Positions 47,305 through 52,768 of a stretch of DNA of 52,768 nucleotides are shown piece by piece; positions within the stretch are counted from its first letter, which is position 1; each line of letters starts with the position of its first letter. This DNA comes from a virus. The stretch is from positions 1 through 52,768 of the IMG/VR virus record IMGVR_UViG_3300030104_004723; one strand, 5' to 3'. The notes under the pieces are model-generated. The model was not told where the DNA came from, searched no databases, and worked only from the letters and a program-made list of their open reading frames with translations. The position numbers were made by a program, and so were the translations under genes.

Positions 47305-47606
47305 TATTCTGTCTCCTTAACTTTAGTTAACAATGATGGGCTACATCTCCATTTTACCCATGGTCTTCCTTCTTCTTTTACTCCTACGCTTTTACGATTA
47401 ACTTTTTCAATAATACCTGTGTAAGTTTCTTTACTTAAACCTACACCTTTAACCCAAGATACTTTTTCTCCTATTCTAAAGCCTTCTAAATCTTTAGCTT
47501 GCAAGTAATTTCTTCTATCTTGTATTGCATGTACTAATTCAGTTAATTGTTCTTGACTCATTCCTTTTACATCTTCTAATAAATCTAGAAAGTTATCTAC
47601 TCCCAT
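47304..47606 (-). CDS. Small SH3/KOW-like protein
   Basis: I choose the ATG at 47606 (100 residues) because GGAGGATAAGT sits just upstream; a start at 47624 lacks this. The N-terminal half is helical; the C-terminal half (GFRIGEKVSWVKG, then GIIEKVNRKSVGV) is a short beta-barrel of the KOW/SH3 type, which binds nucleic acid or proteins. The stop overlaps the next start (TAATG). Confidence 0.6.
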   Translation of the reverse strand: MGVDNFLDLLEDVKGMSQEQLTELVHAIQDRRNYLQAKDLEGFRIGEKVSWVKGVGLSKETYTGIIEKVNRKSVGVKEEGRPWVKWRCSPSLLTKVKETE

Positions 47607-47760
47607 ACTTATCCTCCAATTCATCGTAGTCTTTTATTATTTTAATAAATTTATCTTTACTTAAACCTGTTGCTGCTCTTGCTCTAGGGTCAAACATGTT
47701 AAAAGCTCCTGATGTTTGAATAGTTACAAAAGCATTAAAGTCTTCTTTACTTATTTCCAT
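47593..47760 (-). CDS. Small helical hypothetical protein, 55 residues
   Basis: The start is set at 47760, where a GGGAGGAAGAATA site lies upstream. FNAFVTIQTSGAFNMFDP and ATGLSKDKFIKIIKDYDEL suggest two helices. The pattern 'vQ.SG..NMfd' is common in small phage proteins in my recollection. The function is unknown. Confidence 0.6.
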   Translation of the reverse strand: MEISKEDFNAFVTIQTSGAFNMFDPRARAATGLSKDKFIKIIKDYDELEDKYGSR

Positions 47761-47924
47761 TATTCTTCCTCCCACATTAAGTTTACGTTATAAATTTCAG
47801 CTACTTTTTTTAATAATATAGTTGTATAATGTTTTTTATCTGAAGTCATTTCATCTACAAATCCATTTACAAATAAATAATCAATAGCCTCCATACAGTC
47901 TGATTTAGTTACTTTATTGTTCAT
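47760..47924 (-). CDS. Small acidic protein, 54 residues
   Basis: It starts at 47924 after an excellent CAGGAGAAAAG site. The sequence is helical and ends in WEEE; the stop shares one base with the next gene's start. It belongs to the chain of short coupled genes that ends at the long RNA region. No family is recognised. Confidence 0.6.
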   Translation of the reverse strand: MNNKVTKSDCMEAIDYLFVNGFVDEMTSDKKHYTTILLKKVAEIYNVNLMWEEE

Positions 47925-48060
47925 CTTTTCTCCTGATTAATTTCCATTTACCTAATCTACATACGTTTGAATACATTTTAAAGATTACTGCTTGAGTGTC
48001 TAATTCGCCATCTTCCCACAAATCTTCTTCTGGTATTTCTTCCCAATTTTTAAGATTCAT
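47914..48060 (-). CDS. Small acidic-then-basic protein, 48 residues
   Basis: The start at 48060 has TTAAGGAGATTAA upstream. The N-terminal half is acidic and Trp/Glu-rich (NWEEIPEEDLWEDGE), the C-terminal half basic (RLGKWKLIRRKDE). It overlaps the next gene by 11 bases. Its upstream side is the structured RNA region, so it is the first gene after that element in reading direction. The function is unknown. Confidence 0.6.
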   Translation of the reverse strand: MNLKNWEEIPEEDLWEDGELDTQAVIFKMYSNVCRLGKWKLIRRKDEQ

Positions 48061-48083
48061 TTAATCTCCTTAATTAAAATTTA

Positions 48084-49101
48084 TGGGAGTGTCAATAGTG
48101 ATGCTAAACAAAGGGCGAAAGGAGACAGACCATGAAAGTCCATCAAAAACCCATAATACACCACGTCTGACCTCACGGTATCAGCTCTCCACTCCCAATT
48201 ATATACAAGCTTTTTTTTCGTTTAATAGTAGTGCCTCAAGGCTTTATCACTCCTAACAACGATTTAACGTTGCGGACTCGCTTTCGCTTCTTTTAGAGGT
48301 TCCTGGAATAAACTTAGTGTAACTTCTCAGGACTGCTACTAAACTAGTTACATACTTGTAATTATTATGAGAGAGACCACGCTTGAGGGTGATTAATCAG
48401 ATTACTGTAATTAACCTCTTAACGAATGGTGGTTTTTGCCGTAACTCTCTCAATTTTATATAAACCTACACTTTTTCCTCGATAGCTTCTGCTTACGGCG
48501 TAAACCGCCTATATCCACTATCTCCCTCCATCTCCTCGGTTTATATCTCATCCGACAAGTTATCACAGACTTATTTGTTTGCTTACCTTGTTTTATTACA
48601 GGGTCCATGGTTCATTACGGCAACAACCTGTAAATTTATGAGAGCCTCACATATTCCTTTGCCTTAGGAGGGCCTCTTAGCTATTTCCTAAGGACTTACA
48701 GGACCAGTTATTGGCTCTCAATTGTTTGCCTAACATCTGTGGACCTTGGTTAGGCGTTTTATAAATTAGCTACTATGTAGCATTGCATGTCCACCTGCTT
48801 TTATAATTATTCTAAATCTAAGGGACAGAACACTTATATGATGTCGAGTGTTATGTAGAAAGTAGGTGAGTAATCCTGTCCCTTTAAGTATATAATCATG
48901 TTCACAGCCAGTCTAGAAGGAATCAACTGTGAAGTTTGCCGTAATTAACGACATTAAAGACTGCTTAATAAGTACCGCCTTAATTGGCTAGTTTTATTAA
49001 GTTCTTCCTGTTTATAGTGTTGTGGCAGTTACTGAGAGGCATCCCTTGTATCCTAGGAGTACAATTCGTTCGCATCGCGGGTGCTTTGTCCAACTATAAA
49101 C
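48084..49101. ncRNA. Large structured non-coding RNA region A, about 1 kb
   Basis: No gene of sensible length is present. Instead there is a series of closed helices: 48084-48091/48190-48197, 48226-48231/48336-48341, 48368-48375/48445-48452, 48458-48466/48538-48546, 48596-48602/48627-48633, 48639-48646/48713-48720, 48820-48828/48876-48884, 48901-48907/48927-48933 and 49010-49017/49094-49101. Most have nested hairpins inside. Tertiary pairings are possible (see findings). In several helices (for example 48099-48104/48178-48183, 48295-48301/48321-48327 and GCATCC/GGGTGC near 49039-49084) G-U pairs form only on the + strand, so the RNA may be made opposite to the neighbouring genes. Composition is less AT-biased than the genes. 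GOLLD or ROOL relatives are possible; unproven. Confidence 0.7.
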
Positions 49102-49119
49102 TATTTTATGTGACGCTAA

Positions 49120-49263
49120 TCACACCGAATCTTGTTTTCTTTTTTCAGTAAAAGCAAGAATTATACTAGCAACGAGATGTCTTTCTTCCATAGTTAAAAA
49201 CCTATTATTAGTTTTCATTATATCAAAGAACTCCTTCTCGCCCATTATATCTGTGTCTACCAT
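49120..49263 (-). CDS. Small hypothetical protein, 47 residues
   Basis: The start at 49263 overlaps the stop of the gene upstream; GGAGGATTTGAA, located in that gene's 3' end, is the binding site. The sequence is helical (EKEFFDIMKTNN, then EERHLVASIILAFTEKRK). Its stop is just before the structured RNA region, which begins 19 bases later. No known family. Confidence 0.55.
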   Translation of the reverse strand: MVDTDIMGEKEFFDIMKTNNRFLTMEERHLVASIILAFTEKRKQDSV

Positions 49264-49745
49264 ATTTCAAATCCTCCACTTTGTATACAGAAATCAGCGA
49301 AAGCTTTTACATTCTCTACATCAAATGGATATTTGTATTCTTTATCTTCTTGGTCTAACTCTACTTCTTTCTGATGTGCTGCAACTGTGCCATCTTCTAT
49401 TAATGATAAAAGTTGAACACCTAGTTTAGCTGCACTATCTGCATTTAATCCTTTACCATCATTATAATGACCTCCATTATGAATATCATCACTTATTAAA
49501 TCAGGACAATGGTAAGCACAGAAATCCCATAAGGGTCTCCACCACCAACAATTATTACGAAAGTATATACCTGGATTAGCTTTATTCCATTCATTATCTT
49601 CTTTCCAGTATTGTTCTTTCTCTTTATCCCAATTCTTGTCCTCTTCTCTTTCAGGCCAAGTCTTATCTTCCCATTTAGTTAGCATTGGAAAATCTTTCCT
49701 TGATTTATTTATTGTAGGGTCTAAACCCGATACATCCATTCCCAT
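49257..49745 (-). CDS. Conserved phage protein with Trp-rich core
   Basis: The 162-residue protein begins MGMDVSGLDP and has a Trp-rich middle (GIYFRNNCWWWRPLWDFC), a combination seen in a conserved but uncharacterised phage family. The C-terminal part (KAFADFCIQSGGFEIW) is also part of that pattern. No enzymatic residues are evident. It probably acts in early host take-over or nucleic-acid metabolism, by genome position only. It overlaps the 47-residue gene. Confidence 0.6.
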   Translation of the reverse strand: MGMDVSGLDPTINKSRKDFPMLTKWEDKTWPEREEDKNWDKEKEQYWKEDNEWNKANPGIYFRNNCWWWRPLWDFCAYHCPDLISDDIHNGGHYNDGKGLNADSAAKLGVQLLSLIEDGTVAAHQKEVELDQEDKEYKYPFDVENVKAFADFCIQSGGFEIW

Positions 49746-49747
49746 AA

Positions 49748-49993
49748 TTACTCTCCTATGTTATTTATCTTTAAGAAATCCATATGTTCAAAGCCTTTTT
49801 CATCTTTAAACCATACTACATCAAAATCTTTACCTTCTTCAGCTATGCCCATACCATCACATATATGACATAATTGAAAATGTACATTACCACCTCTTGC
49901 ATTAGTAAAATCAACAAAGTCAACACCTTCTCCATCACAAGCTGGGCATTTATCTCCTGTTATATTGCCATGTTTGTCTATTTTTGTATACAT
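49748..49993 (-). CDS. Zinc-ribbon protein with DnaJ-like CxxCxGxG repeats
   Basis: The 81-residue protein holds CPACDGEG (residues 16-23) and CHICDGMG (residues 42-49), two motifs of the DnaJ cysteine-rich type that bind one zinc ion. The rest is acidic. In phages, such small proteins are common in early regions with unknown role. It lies two bases before the Trp-rich gene, with an AAAAGGAGAAT site at its own start. Confidence 0.65.
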   Translation of the reverse strand: MYTKIDKHGNITGDKCPACDGEGVDFVDFTNARGGNVHFQLCHICDGMGIAEEGKDFDVVWFKDEKGFEHMDFLKINNIGE

Positions 49994-50019
49994 TATTCTC
50001 CTTTTAATGTTTAATTATA

Positions 50020-50130
50020 GAAGTGAGCTCTACAAACATATCTCTCTTTAATTTATAGAGCCACTCCGCCTCGAGCCATTCCACTTACAAGCGAAGCAAG
50101 AATGGTATGAGAGACACAATATATCATCAT
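50020..50130. ncRNA. Structured intergenic RNA region B next to tRNA
   Basis: This gene-free stretch contains a 10-pair helix with one mismatch (AGTGAGCTCTA at about 50021-50031 with TAGAGCCACT at about 50055-50064), a CCATTC/GAATGG hairpin further right and a TCTCTC/GAGAGA pairing across both. The mismatch becomes a G-U pair on the - strand. It sits between the DnaJ-like gene and the tRNA-like gene. It may be part of one transcript with the tRNA, or a small separate RNA. Confidence 0.45.
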
Positions 50131-50196
50131 CCCTTTTTTCACTTTCGGCGACTATTATATCCTATTGCTAAATATAATAACGGCTTCGCTTATTGT

Positions 50197-50272
50197 TGCG
50201 GAGGTTGGAATCGAACCGACAATAACTCCTAATATATAAATTAGGTTAGCCTACCAAGGCTTGTCTCCGCAC
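50197..50272 (-). tRNA. tRNA-like gene with 8-base anticodon loop
   Basis: On the - strand, TGCGGAG at the 5' end pairs with CTCCGCA at the 3' end (7 bp). AGCC/GGCT make a D-stem around a GG-containing loop, CCTAA/TTAGG an anticodon stem, and GTCGG/CCAAC a T-stem (one mismatch) with loop TTCGATT. The anticodon loop TTTATATA has 8 instead of 7 bases. Reading from the 5' side gives UAU (isoleucine, AUA codons), common codons here, but this is uncertain. CCA is not encoded. It may be a working phage tRNA or a relic. Confidence 0.6.
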
Positions 50273-50279
50273 AGATTAG

Positions 50280-50750
50280 TTAAAAGTTACCATCAGCAAC
50301 TTGGAAACATGTGAGTCCTAATCCATTACGCCACATATCTACGACTTGATTCCTATCGTCAAAGACACAAAGGACATTATACCTTTCCATTATCTCTTTG
50401 CCTATTTCAAACTTGACAAAAGCATCTTTACGGTAATCACCTTCATTACGAAAGACAAATTGGTTAAATTCAGATTCACCTACATACTGATTAACCCAAG
50501 CTTTAGTTAGTTCTGCAACATTTTTAAACTGATGCTCTTCAAATGTTACATTCTCTCTAGCTGATGTAAACACTACATAAATAGGTTCATCATGTATTTT
50601 AGCATAATATCTAACAGTAGCTAATAATACATCTATTACAGGAACATTTGGTTCATCATTGTAAGCTTTATGATACTCGAAAGGTGTTCTTTTACCCTTC
50701 ATTAGTGCGACAGTACCATCAATATCGCATATTATACATTTACTCTTCAT
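50280..50750 (-). CDS. Polynucleotide kinase 3'-phosphatase-like HAD protein
   Basis: The start is set at the ATG at 50750, five bases after AGAGG; GTG and ATG codons just before it are less well spaced. The HAD motifs are clear: D9-I-D11-GT, FT62-S-A, basic residues near 108-113, and FD131-D132-R. The ending DMWRNGLGLTCFQVADG is typical of the 3'-phosphatase domain of T4 polynucleotide kinase, here without the kinase domain (156 residues). It probably removes 3'-phosphates or 2',3'-cyclic phosphates from nucleic acid ends, as in RNA repair. It lies just upstream of the tRNA-like gene. Confidence 0.8.
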   Translation of the reverse strand: MKSKCIICDIDGTVALMKGKRTPFEYHKAYNDEPNVPVIDVLLATVRYYAKIHDEPIYVVFTSARENVTFEEHQFKNVAELTKAWVNQYVGESEFNQFVFRNEGDYRKDAFVKFEIGKEIMERYNVLCVFDDRNQVVDMWRNGLGLTCFQVADGNF

Positions 50751-50777
50751 CATCACCTCTTTTTAAATTAAACTTTT

Positions 50778-50806
50778 GTCCCAACCTTAATTATACTAGC
50801 TGGGAC
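50778..50806. promoter_or_regulatory. Intergenic stem-loop GTCCCA/TGGGAC
   Basis: GTCCCA at 50778-50783 pairs with TGGGAC at 50801-50806 around a 17-base AT-rich loop. It sits between the membrane-protein gene at 50816 and the phosphatase gene at 50750. No immediate T-run follows on the - strand, so it is more likely a processing or attenuation hairpin than a strong terminator. Confidence 0.4.
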
Positions 50807-50815
50807 ATATTATAT

Positions 50816-50998
50816 TTAGCAACTTATGTACTGTAACCACTTAATTACGTACCATATAAACCATATCATACATATATTTATTAGTATGGCTATGTAATAT
50901 GTCATCATTTCAAGTGGGTCTGTTTTGATAATAGATATAATACCTTTTATTAATTTATCTATTCTTAATGTTGCTATTATGGCTCTCAAATAAGACAT
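50816..50998 (-). CDS. Small membrane protein, 60 residues
   Basis: AAAAGGAGACTATA precedes the start at 50998. The C-terminal half (residues 33-52, YIAILINICMIWFIWYVIKW) is a strong membrane helix; the N-terminal half is amphipathic and basic. It lies beside the phosphatase gene, next to the RNA regions. It may be a host take-over or inner-membrane protein; nothing more can be said. Confidence 0.65.
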   Translation of the reverse strand: MSYLRAIIATLRIDKLIKGIISIIKTDPLEMMTYYIAILINICMIWFIWYVIKWLQYISC

Positions 50999-51027
50999 TA
51001 TAGTCTCCTTTTATAAATAAATTCTAA

Positions 51028-51770
51028 TAAAGAGTTGAGATTATACTCTTTACGCTAGCTCTTTTGGACTACATTCCATGTTCGCAGGTTTTGTCCGTAT
51101 CCACTTAGTTTGCACTAAGTACACTAGCAGGCTCAGTAGTTATAGACTACCACTCTTAACGATTAAGTTATCTCAGCAACTACTTACATCTAGATAAACG
51201 TGCCCGCCTACCTAGTGCTTTCATTACAAAACATAATATGCCTTGTGAGCATAAAATGCACCTCATTCAGGTTCACTGTGAGGTATTAGAGCCCTTTGCT
51301 CTTAATCGCTGTAGCTGTTTTACATTATGTTATCATTATGTTTAGTTTGACAACGGCATTTATATTGAGTCGCTTACAGAGAAGCTTGCTACCCTATTAA
51401 GGTAGTAAATACTTCGCTCAATACTTCAATAGACACCTGGTGAGTGAATATTAACATGTTTCTGGTGTCGCCCTTTATCACTAAAGGATTAACCATAACA
51501 TTGGAGTACAGCCTTACTACCACAGCTTAGCTTATTACTCCTACGCCTTATCTTATTGTATGTTACCATACTCAACACCATTACCATTTGGTGTATAGCT
51601 CTTCTGTTGCACACAGAGTTACTACATAGACGCTTGTATCTTTGGGCTCAATGAGTGCAATAACATTGTCTTGTTATCACTTTGGGCATATTAACTATGC
51701 TTATCCTAACGACATGATACTGCCGTTTCTTACGAAATCTTTGCATACTTGGGTAACAAGGAGTATGCAA
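51028..51770. ncRNA. Large structured non-coding RNA region C, about 750 bases
   Basis: The stretch lacks genes but holds many hairpins: 51029-51035/51045-51051 (8 bp with flanks), 51103-51109/51114-51120, 51136-51140/51146-51150, 51261-51265/51279-51283, 51364-51369/51417-51422 with nested 51389-51393/51401-51405, 51432-51437/51464-51469, 51503-51508/51536-51541, 51575-51580/51589-51594, 51686-51690/51696-51700 and 51741-51749/51762-51770 (9 bp). Helices at 51033-51041 and 51169-51181 may close the first part. Its length is close to that of GOLLD-type RNAs, and a tRNA-like gene lies about 800 bases away; this remains a guess. Strand not resolved. Confidence 0.65.
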
Positions 51771-51789
51771 TCCCCGTGGCTATAACCTG

Positions 51790-51939
51790 TTAAAGATTAT
51801 ATTTATGACCATTATCACATGTCCATATGCCATTAACTAATTTCAAGTGTTTAGTCTTATTGTTGACTATTACTTGAACAGTAGTGTTATTACTACCATA
51901 GCTAATGATTTTATGAACATTGAATGTTTTCTTGCTCAT
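51790..51939 (-). CDS. Small hypothetical protein, 49 residues
   Basis: An AGGATTGATA site lies before the start at 51939. The sequence is basic with strands (KTFNVHKIISYG, TTVQVIVNN, KHLKLVNGIWTCDNGHKY) that suggest a small beta-hairpin fold; the ending WTCDNGHKYNL has a lone Cys and His. It lies right before structured RNA region C in reading direction. Function unknown. Confidence 0.55.
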   Translation of the reverse strand: MSKKTFNVHKIISYGSNNTTVQVIVNNKTKHLKLVNGIWTCDNGHKYNL

Positions 51940-52016
51940 ATCAATCCTTTTGTTAGTTTTATTTGATTGATTATAGCCTATTAATATATAAATTTTATGT
52001 TTTTAAATAAAGATAA

Positions 52017-52036
52017 GGGGGAACTATTGTCCCCCC
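52017..52036 (-). terminator. Rho-independent terminator after the 126-residue gene
   Basis: On the - strand, GGGGGA pairs with TCCCCC around a short loop, followed by the T-rich TTATCTTTATTT. It lies 13 bases after the stop of the gene at 52049. It is the clearest terminator in the window and probably separates that gene from the rest of the - strand cluster. Confidence 0.7.
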
Positions 52037-52048
52037 AATCAGTTGTTT

Positions 52049-52429
52049 CTAGAATCCTGCACTTTGAACTGATGCTGATTCTTGCTTGCTTTTAGTTGGA
52101 AACAATTCAACGTAGTGAGCATTGGTAACAATGTCATTCGTTGGTTCATGTGCCCAAGCAACGTTGCCGTGCTCTTCAATGAAAGCCTCTGCCATTTCAT
52201 CAGTCATCTTGTCGAACCAAGCAAAGATTGCAGGGTCGTTAGATGCTTGTGACTTGTCGGCATTGTTGTTGCGAAGAAATGAGATACTATAAGAGTGACC
52301 ACCAATGTTACCATTTGACCTTGGTATCCTGTTGGTAAAGCACCAATCTTCGCCTTTCGTGCCGTCTTTCTTTTGCCAAGTCTTCTTGACTAGTTCTACT
52401 CTGTAATAATCTGTTATAAGTTGTGACAT
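52049..52429 (-). CDS. Hypothetical protein, 126 residues
   Basis: A weak AAAGGGAC site precedes the start at 52429. The protein has beta-like segments (YYRVELVKKTWQK, GGHSYSISFLRN) followed by helical WFDKMTDEMAEAFIEEHG and a disordered Ser/Gln-rich end. A terminator follows it. Codon use looks less AT-biased than the surrounding genes, which may mark a higher expression level or separate origin. No family recognised. Confidence 0.6.
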   Translation of the reverse strand: MSQLITDYYRVELVKKTWQKKDGTKGEDWCFTNRIPRSNGNIGGHSYSISFLRNNNADKSQASNDPAIFAWFDKMTDEMAEAFIEEHGNVAWAHEPTNDIVTNAHYVELFPTKSKQESASVQSAGF

Positions 52430-52448
52430 GTCGTGTCCCTTTCTATGT

Positions 52449-52680
52449 TAAGAGTGTAGGTGCTGTTTATTTATAACAACACGCACACTTGTATGAATAA
52501 AGCTGTGGCTCTGCTATGCTATCGCTGTTTGGATGTAACCGTATTTATATCTGTAACCAAGCATAAGCAAAGCCTATTAAATGTTATTAGATGGTAGTCT
52601 CAACGAGCAAACCAAGCGTCTTTGCACCTATGCTCTATTACAGAGGAACGGCTCTAACATCTAATTGAATTGAATTATAA
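52449..52680. ncRNA. Structured RNA region D, possibly continuing past the window
   Basis: Several pairings are seen: AGTGT with ACACT (52449-52486 hairpin with GTG/CAC and GTT/AAC inside); GGCTCTGCTATGCT with the segment AGCATAAGCAAAGCC (about 52508-52576, one mismatch becoming G-U on the - strand); and ATTAGATG with CATCTAAT (about 52585-52665), enclosing some 70 bases. The style, closing helices of about 8 bp around 60-100 bases, is the same as in region A. The last 90 bases of the window show nothing clear. Confidence 0.5.
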
Positions 52681-52768
52681 CTAAAACGCATATAAGAAAA
52701 ATGTTTTTAGGGTGGCGTATAAGGATAAATAAGACCTCCACTAAAATCCCCCAATTTTTGAAACCTTT

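Noticed and set aside
48084-49101. CRISPR array or tandem repeat in the gene-free region
   Set aside because: The elements share a plan of closing helices but not sequence, and no regular repeat and spacer pattern exists.
50648-50836. A 62-codon + strand frame across the phosphatase start
   Set aside because: It covers the start region and binding site of a well-supported - strand gene and has no signals of its own.
48084-51770. Further tRNA genes among the 60-90 base closed elements
   Set aside because: I looked for T-loops of the GGTTCRA type on both strands; only the element at 50197-50272 has one. The others lack D and T arms.

Overview
The window is a piece of an AT-rich tailed-phage genome of podovirus-like (P22-like portal) architecture. 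Its left edge cuts a gene, and no terminase or DNA polymerase is seen, so the genome extends beyond the window. Shine-Dalgarno sequences of the AGGAG type precede many genes. An outer-membrane-barrel-like protein and an M15 peptidoglycan peptidase suggest a Gram-negative host; the base composition and the style of the tail and head proteins look aquatic or marine, which is inference only.

Layout. Positions 1-40602 (+ strand) hold the virion module: a cut coiled-coil gene, two poorly known genes (one a putative outer-membrane barrel), portal, scaffold, major capsid protein, several small beta-rich head decoration or fibre-like proteins, head-tail adaptors, a lysis group (M15 endopeptidase, metallophosphoesterase, coiled-coil and one-helix membrane proteins), a 1455-residue tail protein, tail fibre, and a run of large proteins probably carried inside the particle. 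The run ends with a 3585-residue giant protein and a 1223-residue partner. The giant protein carries a zincin motif (HEFAH) and, near its C-terminus, both signatures of a two-barrel RNA polymerase (DGGSIT with a KGxxKxK, then RTPxxH followed by DYDGD). It looks like a virion-packaged, injected RNA polymerase.

Positions 40599-52429 (- strand) hold the convergent replication and early module, in reading order from the right: many small proteins, a 3'-phosphatase, a KOW-like and a winged-helix protein, a RecA/Sak4-like ATPase whose domain order is circularly permuted, an SSB-like protein, a primase-polymerase/helicase fusion, a Gp157-family and a DUF932-like protein, a possible histone-fold protein, and a PD-(D/E)xK nuclease.

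The - strand module is interrupted by four gene-free, densely base-paired stretches (about 48084-49101, 50020-50130, 51028-51770 and 52449-52680) with a tRNA-like gene beside the second. They look like large structured non-coding RNAs of the general kind known in phages (for example GOLLD and ROOL, which also sit near tRNAs), but membership in a known family could not be tested here.

The most unusual items are the permuted Sak4-like ATPase, the giant RNA polymerase fusion, and the cluster of large structured RNAs.
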